DNA of 64,000 nt. Source: Bacteroidota bacterium (GTDB lineage Bacteria > Bacteroidota > Bacteroidia > Flavobacteriales_D > Crocinitomicaceae). A model generated the notes under the pieces. The model was not told the DNA's origin, did no database searches, and saw only the letters and a list, made by a program, of their open reading frames with translations. Each line of letters begins with the position of its first letter. The stretch's first letter is position 1. The translations under genes and the position numbers were made by a program. The stretch spans positions 108,251-172,250 of the forward strand of contig VGMY01000003.1 of NCBI GenBank assembly GCA_016866255.1. Reading direction: 5' to 3'. Of this stretch, positions 46,249-55,153 are shown one piece after another.

Positions 46249-47436
46249 ATGAAAACAGATTTATACCAACATCCTGATTATTACTTGCTCGATGATTTAT
46301 ATACTGATGAACACAGGCTCATACGCGATGCTGCAAGACAATGGGTAAAAAAAGAGGTTTCGCCAATTATTGACGACCATTATGAAAAAGCAACGTTTCC
46401 TATGCATCTGCTTAAGGGCCTCGGTGAAATCGGAGCTTTCGGCCCCTACATCCCCCTTGAATACGGGGGAGCCGGCCTTGATCAAATTTCCTATGGACTG
46501 ATTATGCAAGAATTGGAAAGATGTGACTCCGGATTGCGATCAACCGCATCGGTACAAAGTTCTCTTGTAATGTATCCCATATGGCGGTATGGTTCTGAAG
46601 AACAACGAATCAAATACCTTCCCCAATTAGCCCGTGGCGAGATGATGGGTTGTTTTGGGCTCACTGAACCGGATTATGGCTCCAATCCCGGTGGAATGAC
46701 CTCGAATTTTAAAGAGGATGGTGACCATGTAATTTTAAACGGTGCAAAAATGTGGATTTCCAATGCCCCGTTCGCTGATATCGCTGTAGTTTGGGCAAAG
46801 GATGAAGGCGGAAGAATCCACGGATTAATCGTTGAGCGAGGAATGGAGGGGTTTTCAACTCCTGAGATGCACGGTAAATTGTCGCTTCGCGCTTCATCAA
46901 CAGGGGAACTGGTTTTTGAAAATGTACGGGTGCCCAAATCAAACATACTTCCGGGAAGAAGCGGTTTAGGGGCGCCTCTAAGTTGTTTAGATTCTGCGCG
47001 TTTCGGCATCGCTTGGGGGGCCTTAGGAGCCGCAATGGATTGCTACGACCAGGCAGTAAGGTATAGCAAGGAACGAACTCAATTCAGCCATCCTATTGGT
47101 GCTTTTCAATTGATTCAGAAAAAATTAGCGGAAATGTTAACCGAAATAACCAAGGCTCAACTGTTGACATACCGTTTAGGGCAGCTAAGAAACGAAGGAA
47201 AAGCGAGCACGGCTCAAATTTCAATGGCCAAAAGAAACAATGTTGAAATCGCTCTTAACATTGCGCGAGAAGCACGGCAAATTCACGGGGGGATGGGAAT
47301 TACAAGCGAATACTCCATGATGCGGCACATGGCCAACTTAGAGTCCGTTGTTACCTATGAGGGAACGCACGATATCCACTTGCTGATTACCGGCATGGAT
47401 ATCACCGGAATCGCGGCATTTACTAGGGAAATGTAA
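46249..47436 (+). CDS. gcdH: Glutaryl-CoA dehydrogenase-like acyl-CoA dehydrogenase
   Basis: The 395-residue flavoprotein is close to the GCDH subfamily along its length: CFGLTEPDYGSNPGGM, KMWISNAPFADIAVVWAK, LSLRASSTGELVFENVRVP, FQLIQKKLAEMLTEITK, and the end MRHMANLESVVTYEGTHDIH with the catalytic Glu in TYEGTHD. It oxidises and decarboxylates glutaryl-CoA to crotonyl-CoA in lysine and tryptophan degradation. It stands alone, divergent from DUF4271 and convergent with the TPR gene 2 bp away. Confidence 0.92.
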   Translation: MKTDLYQHPDYYLLDDLYTDEHRLIRDAARQWVKKEVSPIIDDHYEKATFPMHLLKGLGEIGAFGPYIPLEYGGAGLDQISYGLIMQELERCDSGLRSTASVQSSLVMYPIWRYGSEEQRIKYLPQLARGEMMGCFGLTEPDYGSNPGGMTSNFKEDGDHVILNGAKMWISNAPFADIAVVWAKDEGGRIHGLIVERGMEGFSTPEMHGKLSLRASSTGELVFENVRVPKSNILPGRSGLGAPLSCLDSARFGIAWGALGAAMDCYDQAVRYSKERTQFSHPIGAFQLIQKKLAEMLTEITKAQLLTYRLGQLRNEGKASTAQISMAKRNNVEIALNIAREARQIHGGMGITSEYSMMRHMANLESVVTYEGTHDIHLLITGMDITGIAAFTREM

Positions 47437-47438
47437 AC

Positions 47439-49256
47439 CTAATCCGGAAGAATATCTCCTCGAAGTCTTCGAAGTCTAAGTCGCGTTTCTTCCGTGTAAA
47501 CACTTCCTGGATATTTATCAATTATCTTAAGAAAAACCGCTTTGGCCTCTTCGATGTCCTTGTAGTGTTCTTCGAGTAACTTCGCCATTTGAAATAAGGC
47601 GTCGTCTGCCAGTAACTCCGTAGGATAGGTGGAAACTAACCGTTGAAAAAACTCCATCGCCTGGTCATAGGCCCCTTGCTGCATGAAAGCTTTTCCCTTC
47701 AAAAAAAGAAGGTCATCGTTTAGCACAGATTGTGGAAATTTTATCGAAATGGAATCCATCCATTGAAAGGCTTCTTGATACCTTCGCTGCAGCAATAACA
47801 ATTCACTTTTAGCGTAAGCGCTCATGGCATCATAGTTGCTGTCCAGGCCGTAATTTTCTAAAATAAGTAACGAAAGCTGAATGGCATCATTGCTTATGAA
47901 TCGAGAGGTTGCCTGTTTTAGTACATCCAATTGAGATTGGGCATATTCAAATTCGCCATCAAAATAAAATATTCGGGCATTTTTGAATTTTGCCTCGTTA
48001 CCAATGGGCTCAAACTTAAAGGCGTCGTTTATCTGCATGTACATTAACGACGCATCCCAAATGCTATCCATAATTACGCAAACATCCGCCAATTTCAACC
48101 TGATCTTAGCCCGCTGCATATCCGTGATACCGTTTTCAACAACTTTTTTTTCCAAGTACTCTTTGGCTTTCGACGCTTGATTTGCGTAAAACCCAAGAAT
48201 TTCAGCATACTCTAAAACAATTCTATCGGATCCGTAACGTAAGATGTCATTTTGCGATAAGAATTGCTCGTAATCTGCAATGATTGCATTGATCTCATCT
48301 TGGGTAAATTTTCGAAGCGAAGTAACCTGTTTGAAGTAAGCCGATAATCGCCATTGTTGGGCCTCAATTTTCAAGGTTAAATTTTGATTGATAACCTCGT
48401 TAAGTGCCTTTACAGCCAAATCAAACTCATTGTTTTCGAGGCAAGTCGTTGCAAAATCAATCAAGCTCTGACCATCCCCTTGAATTCTTTTTTCATAAGC
48501 AGCACATTGTTGATAGGCTGCGCTAAAGTTTTTACTTTGAAGAAAAAACCAAATCAGCATTTCTGCATACACCGTATTAGAAGGGTCTTTCTGTCCGGCA
48601 AGTAGGAATCGATTCTTGACCTGTTTTAATTCTTCTGAATCTTTGGAAAAATCAAAATTAGCTGCGATTTCCAATTGAATTTGTTCTTTCATAGAACTGT
48701 TCTTGGAAAGCACTTGCAAATAAAATTCCAAAGCCTTTAGCTTATCTCCCTGAGCCGTGCATATTTGAGCTAGCCAGAGTTCAAAAGGGTAGAATTTAAT
48801 CGTCTTTTTTGCTTTATCAACGATATCTTTTGCCCAATCAAATTCATCGATGGCCAATAAATTATCGATGATGTCTTGCACTTCTTTTGAATCATAAAAA
48901 TCCAATTTAAGGATTTCGTTTTTAACCTTTTTGGCCTTATCCTCTTCTGCTATTCCTTGGTAGAAAAAATAAAATTGAATTTTCAGAATCACATCCGAAG
49001 CATTGGCCGAAACCTGCTTTTTGAAAAGTTTTTCGGCTCCTTTTTTATCTCCCGTGTTTATAAGGCAATCTAAATATCTGCTGAAATACACCTTATTCGG
49101 AGAACTGTTGTAAAGGGGCTCATAGTAGATTAAGGCTTTCGAAAATTCGCCGTTAGCATAATAATATTGGGCAAGTTGTATGTCCGTTTCTGTTTGAGCG
49201 TGTACTCCAATCAAAAAAAAACAGAAAAAAACGAGAAAATTGCGTTTAGATTTCAC
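47439..49256 (-). CDS. Secreted TPR-repeat protein
   Basis: The 605-residue protein has a signal peptide (about 1-20, ending GVHAQ) and tetratricopeptide-like helices through the whole length, most clearly QLAQYYYANGEFSKALIYYE near the N-terminus and KGKAFMQQGAYDQAMEFFQRL and KLLEEHYKDIEEAKAVFLKI near the C-terminus. This last part resembles the YbgF/BamD type. It is probably a periplasmic scaffold in envelope assembly. Its start overlaps the stop of the upstream lipoprotein gene by 11 bp. Confidence 0.85.
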   Translation of the reverse strand: MKSKRNFLVFFCFFLIGVHAQTETDIQLAQYYYANGEFSKALIYYEPLYNSSPNKVYFSRYLDCLINTGDKKGAEKLFKKQVSANASDVILKIQFYFFYQGIAEEDKAKKVKNEILKLDFYDSKEVQDIIDNLLAIDEFDWAKDIVDKAKKTIKFYPFELWLAQICTAQGDKLKALEFYLQVLSKNSSMKEQIQLEIAANFDFSKDSEELKQVKNRFLLAGQKDPSNTVYAEMLIWFFLQSKNFSAAYQQCAAYEKRIQGDGQSLIDFATTCLENNEFDLAVKALNEVINQNLTLKIEAQQWRLSAYFKQVTSLRKFTQDEINAIIADYEQFLSQNDILRYGSDRIVLEYAEILGFYANQASKAKEYLEKKVVENGITDMQRAKIRLKLADVCVIMDSIWDASLMYMQINDAFKFEPIGNEAKFKNARIFYFDGEFEYAQSQLDVLKQATSRFISNDAIQLSLLILENYGLDSNYDAMSAYAKSELLLLQRRYQEAFQWMDSISIKFPQSVLNDDLLFLKGKAFMQQGAYDQAMEFFQRLVSTYPTELLADDALFQMAKLLEEHYKDIEEAKAVFLKIIDKYPGSVYTEETRLRLRRLRGDILPD

Positions 49257-49809
49257 CCTTTTTGCTTTCTACCCTTTCCAGAAACTTAACCAGTTTAGGA
49301 TGTAATAAACGGTACGTTTCGTAAATAGTAACGATTTTTTTTTGCAGATTCGCAGATCTGCTTGCAAGAGTCCGAAGATTTTTGCGTTCCATTCGAATAT
49401 AATTGCCGTATTGATCCCTTCTCCCCCAACCGTTTTCAACATCCTTTTTCAACGCTTTTAGCTGATTTCTTTGCTTCTCCAGGGAACGCTTCAGTTCAAC
49501 GAAATATTCATTGGCCTTTCCAATGCTTTTTCTGGCCTTTTTATACGTGTCCATATCGAACGCATAGTCGTGATATATGGTATCTAACAACAGTTTATTT
49601 TTCAAAGAAGTCTCCACGCGCATCATTTCAAAGCGCACTTGATTTAAGGTGTCTGGAAAATTCCCGATCGCAACGCGCTGTATGCTGTCCAACGTTAAAC
49701 TTAGGTTAGTTATAGCCTTTAACTGTTCTTTTTGGCGCAAATCGGAACAAGAACATAAAATTAACGCTAACAATGAACCAATGATGTGCTGTTGCTTAAA
49801 TCTTCTCAA
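49246..49809 (-). CDS. Hypothetical coiled-coil lipoprotein
   Basis: The product is about 187 residues from TTG 49809, giving MRRFKQQHIIGSLLALILCSC, a good lipoprotein signal with the lipobox ILCSC. The open frame to an ATG at 49875 lies mostly inside serS and would bury the signal. The body is charged and helical with coiled-coil character (about 75-170). I do not recognise the family. It overlaps serS by 14 bp and the TPR gene by 11 bp, so the three genes form one unit. Confidence 0.68.
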   Translation of the reverse strand: MRRFKQQHIIGSLLALILCSCSDLRQKEQLKAITNLSLTLDSIQRVAIGNFPDTLNQVRFEMMRVETSLKNKLLLDTIYHDYAFDMDTYKKARKSIGKANEYFVELKRSLEKQRNQLKALKKDVENGWGRRDQYGNYIRMERKNLRTLASRSANLQKKIVTIYETYRLLHPKLVKFLERVESKKGEI

Positions 49810-51067
49810 AACCTGTATATTTATGTAAAACCTCTGGAATTGAAATGCTTCCGTCTTGATGTTGATTGTTCTCAAGGAGGGCTGCTAAAATCCTTGGTAA
49901 TGCTAACGCAGAGCCATTCAAAGTGTGGCAAAGACGCGTTTTTTTATCGGCATCTTTGAATCTTAGCCTCAATCGATTTGATTGAAAAGTATCAAAACGA
50001 GAAACCGAACTCACTTCCAACCATTTATTTTGGGCAGAAGAGTGTACTTCAAAATCATACGTCATTGCCGAAGCAAAGCCCATGTCTCCACCGCACAAAC
50101 GCAATATCCGATACGGAAGATCTAATTTTTCCAATAATTGCTGGACATGCGCGACCATCTCATCCAAGGCTTTGGAAGTGTTATCCGGGTGCTCAACACG
50201 GACGATTTCCACTTTGTCAAATTGATGCAATCGATTTAAGCCTCGAACGTCTTTTCCGTAGGAACCTGCTTCTCTTCGAAAACAAGGAGTGTAGCCGCAC
50301 AACTTGAAAGAAAACTCACTCGTTGGAATAAGTTCATCTCTAAAGATGTTGGTGATAGGAACTTCCGCTGTGGGAATTAGAAATAAATTATCCAAAACTG
50401 CATGGTACATTTGACCCTCTTTATCGGGAAGTTGGCCCGTACCAAAACCACTTGCCTCATTAACCAATAAGGGTGCTTGATATTCCTCGTAACCTGCTTC
50501 ATTTGCCTCATCAAGAAAGAATGATACCAGCGCCCTTTGCAATTTAGCCCCCTTTCCCCGATAAAAAGGAAATCCTGCTCCGGATACTTTTACCCCTAAT
50601 TCAAAATCGATAATTCCTTTTTCTTTCGATAAATCCCAATGAGGTTTGGGAGAAAAGGGGAAAGATGTCGTTGATTTTTTTTGAAAAACCACCTCATTAT
50701 CGTTCAAATCCTTGCCTTGTTTTACCTCTGCACAAGGGGTATTAGGCAAGATCAATAGCAATTGATGCATTTCCTTTTCTTTCTCCTCTGCGGCAAGCTT
50801 GAGTTGCGCCTCTTGTTCTTTTAAGGAAACCGTTTTAGCTTTTAACAGACTCCCCTCTCCGTGTTTTCCCTCCTTAAATAATCCCCCTATTGTTTTAGCC
50901 AGGGTGTTCGACTCTTCTAACACGCCATCCAGCCGCTGTTTCAGACTTCGCCATTCGGTATCTAAGTTTAAAATCCGTTCAATAATTTCTCGGGCCGCCA
51001 AATTCCTTTTGGTAAGGGCTTGAATGATTTCCTCTTTTTGGCTTCGGAGCCGTGATAGTTCTAACAT
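49796..51067 (-). CDS. serS: Seryl-tRNA synthetase
   Basis: The 423-residue class II enzyme has the N-terminal coiled-coil arm (about 1-105) that contacts the long variable arm of tRNA-Ser, motif 2 FRREAGSYGKDVRGLNRLHQF and motif 3 NGSALALPRILAALLENNQ. Length and motifs are complete. It heads a unit with a lipoprotein and a TPR protein. Confidence 0.97.
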   Translation of the reverse strand: MLELSRLRSQKEEIIQALTKRNLAAREIIERILNLDTEWRSLKQRLDGVLEESNTLAKTIGGLFKEGKHGEGSLLKAKTVSLKEQEAQLKLAAEEKEKEMHQLLLILPNTPCAEVKQGKDLNDNEVVFQKKSTTSFPFSPKPHWDLSKEKGIIDFELGVKVSGAGFPFYRGKGAKLQRALVSFFLDEANEAGYEEYQAPLLVNEASGFGTGQLPDKEGQMYHAVLDNLFLIPTAEVPITNIFRDELIPTSEFSFKLCGYTPCFRREAGSYGKDVRGLNRLHQFDKVEIVRVEHPDNTSKALDEMVAHVQQLLEKLDLPYRILRLCGGDMGFASAMTYDFEVHSSAQNKWLEVSSVSRFDTFQSNRLRLRFKDADKKTRLCHTLNGSALALPRILAALLENNQHQDGSISIPEVLHKYTGFEKI

Positions 51068-51082
51068 GCTATTTTATTGCTA

Positions 51083-51090
51083 CAAAAGTA
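51083..51090 (-). promoter_or_regulatory. serS -7 element
   Basis: Minus strand TACTTTTG, full TAnnTTTG match, 15 bp before the serS ATG. No TTG at the right spacing upstream. The remainder of the 187-bp gap to dut shows only a weak TAATTTTA at 51232-51239 for dut. Confidence 0.45.
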
Positions 51091-51254
51091 AGCTTCAATT
51101 GTCAAATGAGGGAATTAAGTGTCGGTTGTGTGAGTTTTTGTTGATGTAAAGGTAGTGGGTTTGACGCATTCATAAACGTCTAATTGTTAATTAAAGTTCT
51201 TAAATCCTACTTATTCCAAAAAGGGATTCGTTAATTTTAGGCAGTGTTGACTTT

Positions 51255-51689
51255 ATGATTGTAAAAATTGTTAATAAAAACGGTTTTATCTTACCCGACT
51301 ACGAAACAGAAGGGGCCTCGGGAATGGATGTGCGTGCCCACATAGACAAAGATATTGAATTGGGTCCCGGTGAACGCAAATTGTTGCCAACCGGTCTTTA
51401 TTTAGAAATACCTCAGGGAATTGAATGCCAAATCCGGCCGAGGAGTGGACTAGCTCTAAACAAAGGCTTAACCGTCGTTAATACACCCGGAACCGTCGAT
51501 GCAGATTATCGGGGTGAAGTAGGCGTAATTCTCATTAACCATTCGTTGGAAAAAGCAGTAATACGTCCCGGAGAACGCATTGCTCAATTGGTGTTTTGCC
51601 CGGTAGTTCGAGTTACCTGGAAGGAAGTTAGTGCCCTACAAACAACCGAAAGAGGTCAGGGAGGATTTGGAAGCACCGGCATAAAATAA
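51255..51689 (+). CDS. dut: dUTP diphosphatase
   Basis: The 144-residue trimeric enzyme hydrolyses dUTP to dUMP. All five motifs are visible: GMDVRAHI, RPRSGLA, GTVDADYRGEVGVILIN, GERIAQLVF and the C-terminal RGQGGFGSTG. It is the first gene of a plus-strand run with the nucleotidyltransferase 5 bp later, an order seen in other Flavobacteriia. Confidence 0.97.
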   Translation: MIVKIVNKNGFILPDYETEGASGMDVRAHIDKDIELGPGERKLLPTGLYLEIPQGIECQIRPRSGLALNKGLTVVNTPGTVDADYRGEVGVILINHSLEKAVIRPGERIAQLVFCPVVRVTWKEVSALQTTERGQGGFGSTGIK

Positions 51690-51694
51690 AAAGC

Positions 51695-52705
51695 ATGAAT
51701 ATTATCATCCCCATGGCAGGAAGAGGAAGCCGATTAAGGCCACATACCTTAACCGTGCCCAAACCGCTTATTCCTGTTGGAGGCATCCCTATTGTTCATC
51801 GGTTGGTAGAAGACATTGTGAAAATATGTGGTAAAAACATAAATTGTATTGGCTTCGTAACGGGCGATTTCGGAGCAGAAATAGAGTTAGCACTTTGTGC
51901 GACGGCGGAAAAATTCGGAGCTAAAGGAAAAATTTATCATCAACTTGAACCTTTAGGAACAGGCCATGCCGTACATTGTGCCGCTGAATTATTAAACGGA
52001 CCTGTCGTGGTTGCTTTTGCAGATACCTTGTTTAGGGCGAACTTCACCATTGATCCCAAGGACGATGGTATCCTGTGGGTAAAAAAAATCACGAACCCGG
52101 AAAATTTTGGCGTTGTTCAACTTAACGCCGAAGGGGTAATTGTAAATTACATTGAAAAACCTACACAATTCGTTTCAGATTTAGCCATGATTGGTGTTTA
52201 TTACATTCGTAAAGGGGAAGAACTTTATCGAGAATTAAAGTATCTCATTGACCACGATGTGATTAAAAGCGGTGAATACCAATTACCTGATGCCTTTCGA
52301 AGGCTTACAGAGCAGGGCGTTCTTTTAAAACCAGGAGAGGTAACCGATTGGTTAGATTGCGGAAATAAAAGCGTCACTGTTGATACAAACGCAAGCGTGC
52401 TCAACTTCGACCTGATGGACAAAAAGCCTTTGATTGCTACCTCGGCAACCCAAATCAATAGCCTTATAATACCCCCGTGTTATGTGGGTGAAAACGCCCA
52501 TCTTTTCAATTCGGTCATTGGACCCCATGTCAGCATTGGTAGCGGAACGCGCGTGGAGAACTGCCGGATAAGTAATAGCATTGTTCAACGCGAGTGCCGA
52601 ATCAACAATGTTGTACTGGATGGCTCAATGATTGGCTCTCAAGTAACAATAAACGGGCATGCGAAAAACGTGAGCCTTGGAGACTTTTCCGATTTCAATG
52701 GGTAA
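51695..52705 (+). CDS. Sugar-phosphate nucleotidyltransferase with left-handed beta-helix
   Basis: The 336-residue protein has an N-terminal nucleotidyltransferase domain (NIIIPMAGRGSRLRPHTLTVPKPLIPVGG) with the metal-binding Asp in VVAFADTLF, and a C-terminal hexapeptide-repeat part (about 265-330, IGPHVSIGSGTRVENCRISNS). It activates a sugar phosphate to an NDP-sugar; the exact sugar cannot be told. The start of the following TPR gene overlaps its end by 8 bp. Confidence 0.88.
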   Translation: MNIIIPMAGRGSRLRPHTLTVPKPLIPVGGIPIVHRLVEDIVKICGKNINCIGFVTGDFGAEIELALCATAEKFGAKGKIYHQLEPLGTGHAVHCAAELLNGPVVVAFADTLFRANFTIDPKDDGILWVKKITNPENFGVVQLNAEGVIVNYIEKPTQFVSDLAMIGVYYIRKGEELYRELKYLIDHDVIKSGEYQLPDAFRRLTEQGVLLKPGEVTDWLDCGNKSVTVDTNASVLNFDLMDKKPLIATSATQINSLIIPPCYVGENAHLFNSVIGPHVSIGSGTRVENCRISNSIVQRECRINNVVLDGSMIGSQVTINGHAKNVSLGDFSDFNG

Positions 52706-54368
52706 AATTTGCCTACCTCTGCTTTGCTTGACGATATTGGGCTGTAAACCTCCTGAGTCCATTACCTCTTCTGCTTCCTCAAATCAATTTCTCGAAATTC
52801 AAAAATATCATGAAGCCTTACGCGCTTACTGTAAACGAGACTATACCACCGCATTAGCTTCAAGCAATGACTTGTTAAGGTATAATCCAAACCACGATGC
52901 TGGTCTCTACCTGATTTCTAAAATATATTTTGATCAAGAAAACATGTCGGAGGCTTCGAATTACCTCCTCCAAGCAGGAAATGCGGATCCTGAAAACGAT
53001 TTCATTACCCAAGAAATCGGATACATGTATAGCTCGACGGGTAATTACAAGAAAGCAGCGCAAATGAGTGAAATGCTGATACAAAAAAATCCCTACCAGT
53101 CCGAACATTATTATACCGGCTTTGAAAACTACTTGAAAGCCGAAGACAGCAAAGCGGCCTTGCGCATTTTGACGTTGCAAGAAAAAAATCTCGGAACATC
53201 CATAGAGCTATACCTAAGAAAATACCGCGCCTTTTTAATAGAGGGTCAACCCGATAAAGCCTACAAGGAATTGGAACGGGGTTTGCAAGAATTTTCAGCA
53301 GAACCTCGTTTGTTGGCGCCGCTAATTGACTTATATATTGAAACAAATAAAGAAGAAAAGGCCATGTCCTTGCTCAAACAACTTTGTTTTTCCGACCCCG
53401 AAAACGGTTATGCCCGTTATTTATACGGTGATTATCTCAAAAAACAAGGGCAAATAACAGAGGGGCGCCGTCTTATTAATGAATCCGTTCTTTTAAAAGG
53501 CCTATCCGTTGAAAAAAAAGCAGAAATTGTTTTAGAAAATATTAAATCCACCGGTTGCATTGAAGAGAACCGGTACATTACCCTTTCGCTTTTAAAACAA
53601 AACCCAAAAGATTTTGTGACCTACACACTCAATGGAGATTTAATGATGGAGTGCGATGAGCCCTTTTCAGCGCTAACTTATTACCTCCAAGCGCTTACGA
53701 TCTCACCCAACGCTTATCCTGTTTGGTCAGCCGCGTTAATGATTGCGTATCGAGAGGCGATTTGGGATAGTTTATGCGCAAACAGTACCCGTTGTATAGG
53801 GTTGTTTCCTCTACAACCTCTTCCCTATTTAATGCTTGGAATTGCGAACTACAACCTCAATCAAATCAAAGAAGCAGAAACCGCCTTCCAATTAGGGAAA
53901 GCCTATGTTATTGACAATCCAGAACTGGAGTTGCAATTTGACGCGTACATTTCCCTTTTGTCGTTGTCTCAAGGGCCAACTAATCTAGTAAAATCAAGGT
54001 TTTATGAGGTATTTAAAGACTTTCCCCAAAACTGCGTTTTAAAAGCTGAGATGGCGGAGTGCCTTATGGGCAACAAAAATTTTGAGTCCTTCGTAGATTC
54101 GCTCATCCAAGATTGCAACGATCATAACCCGAATCAATCCTATTTTATAGCGCTAAAAGCCAAACATTATTTAACACAAAAAAACCTTGAGTTAGCTCAA
54201 GAATGGATTAATAAAGCAGAGATTAGTGGCTATCCCTTACGATGGTGCCTGGAATTTCGAGGAGATTTGTTTTTCGAAAAAGGGAACAACAACATGGCTG
54301 TAAAATTGTGGAAAGAAGCTGTAACCAACGGAAATCATTCATTGCGATTGAGAAAAAAATTACCATAA
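52698..54368 (+). CDS. TPR-repeat lipoprotein
   Basis: The product is 556 residues from ATG 52698 (MGKICLPLLCLTILGCKPPES), which gives a clear lipoprotein signal; the longer frame adds seven residues before it. TPR units are visible from about 30 onward (YHEALRAYCKRDYTTALASSNDLLRYNPNHDAGLY, NYLLQAGNADPENDFITQEIGYMYSSTGNYKKAAQM) to the end. It is likely a periplasmic or surface scaffold. It is co-transcribed with the nucleotidyltransferase and the DUF4292 gene 2 bp after it. Confidence 0.87.
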   Translation: MGKICLPLLCLTILGCKPPESITSSASSNQFLEIQKYHEALRAYCKRDYTTALASSNDLLRYNPNHDAGLYLISKIYFDQENMSEASNYLLQAGNADPENDFITQEIGYMYSSTGNYKKAAQMSEMLIQKNPYQSEHYYTGFENYLKAEDSKAALRILTLQEKNLGTSIELYLRKYRAFLIEGQPDKAYKELERGLQEFSAEPRLLAPLIDLYIETNKEEKAMSLLKQLCFSDPENGYARYLYGDYLKKQGQITEGRRLINESVLLKGLSVEKKAEIVLENIKSTGCIEENRYITLSLLKQNPKDFVTYTLNGDLMMECDEPFSALTYYLQALTISPNAYPVWSAALMIAYREAIWDSLCANSTRCIGLFPLQPLPYLMLGIANYNLNQIKEAETAFQLGKAYVIDNPELELQFDAYISLLSLSQGPTNLVKSRFYEVFKDFPQNCVLKAEMAECLMGNKNFESFVDSLIQDCNDHNPNQSYFIALKAKHYLTQKNLELAQEWINKAEISGYPLRWCLEFRGDLFFEKGNNNMAVKLWKEAVTNGNHSLRLRKKLP

Positions 54369-54370
54369 AT

Positions 54371-55153
54371 ATGCAAATAGCCCCCCTATTATCTCTGCTT
54401 GTTGGTGTGTTGTTCTCTCCCGCTTGTGCAAAAAAAACAACTCTGACCAACGCATACACTTCCAATCATGAAATCATTGCGTCTCAAACAATTACCCCTT
54501 CCTCGCGAGTGTTAGATAGCCTTTTTGATCAGCCCTGGCAGTGGCTATACGGAAAATATGCTGTTTCTTATTCTGACGGAGATCGAAAACTCAGCGTGAA
54601 ACTCAGTTTAAAATGTACCAAAGATAGCGCTGCTAATGCCCTTATATCCTTTGCCTCGATTCCTTTCATCAACAGTTTCATTACAAAAGACAGCATTTTG
54701 TATTTAAACAAGCAAGATAGGTGTTACAACAGGCTGCCGTTAGAATCGCTTAAAGAACTTCTGGGTGTCGAGTTATCCCTATCAAACCTTCAAGAATTGT
54801 TTCTTGGAATGCCGGTTTCCTATTCGGCTTCCTCGCTAAAGGAAAGTCCAAATCAGCAATTAGACACACTTATCTTTGTGCAACAAGACAGCGCACTTAC
54901 CGTTTTCTATACCTATGTGATGAGCATGTCTAAAATCGTTCAACAACACATGGTGCTCGCAGATGGCCGAAACATGACCGTCTCTTATCTGGCATGGAAT
55001 GAGGGCGCTATTGATGTCCCCTCTTCGATATTGATAACTATTACAGACAGAGGAAAGGAATCGCTCCTTAAATTGGTTATCGATAAATATGAATTAAACC
55101 TTCCACATCAAATTCTCGTTGAAATTCCTGAAGACTATGAAAATTGCCCATAA
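54371..55153 (+). CDS. DUF4292 lipoprotein
   Basis: The product is 260 residues from ATG 54371 (signal MQIAPLLSLLVGVLFSPACAKK, Cys19). The longer frame from 54242 lies in the TPR gene and is rejected. Beta-rich sequence after residue 40 fits DUF4292, a LolA/LppX-like fold family by inference. In Flavobacteriia it sits between TPR and EnvC-like genes, as here. It may take part in lipid or lipoprotein handling in the periplasm. Confidence 0.78.
   Translation: MQIAPLLSLLVGVLFSPACAKKTTLTNAYTSNHEIIASQTITPSSRVLDSLFDQPWQWLYGKYAVSYSDGDRKLSVKLSLKCTKDSAANALISFASIPFINSFITKDSILYLNKQDRCYNRLPLESLKELLGVELSLSNLQELFLGMPVSYSASSLKESPNQQLDTLIFVQQDSALTVFYTYVMSMSKIVQQHMVLADGRNMTVSYLAWNEGAIDVPSSILITITDRGKESLLKLVIDKYELNLPHQILVEIPEDYENCP

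Noticed and set aside
54242..54370. Upstream start for the DUF4292 lipoprotein
   Set aside because: The region encodes the C-terminus of the TPR lipoprotein; the lipoprotein signal begins at 54371.
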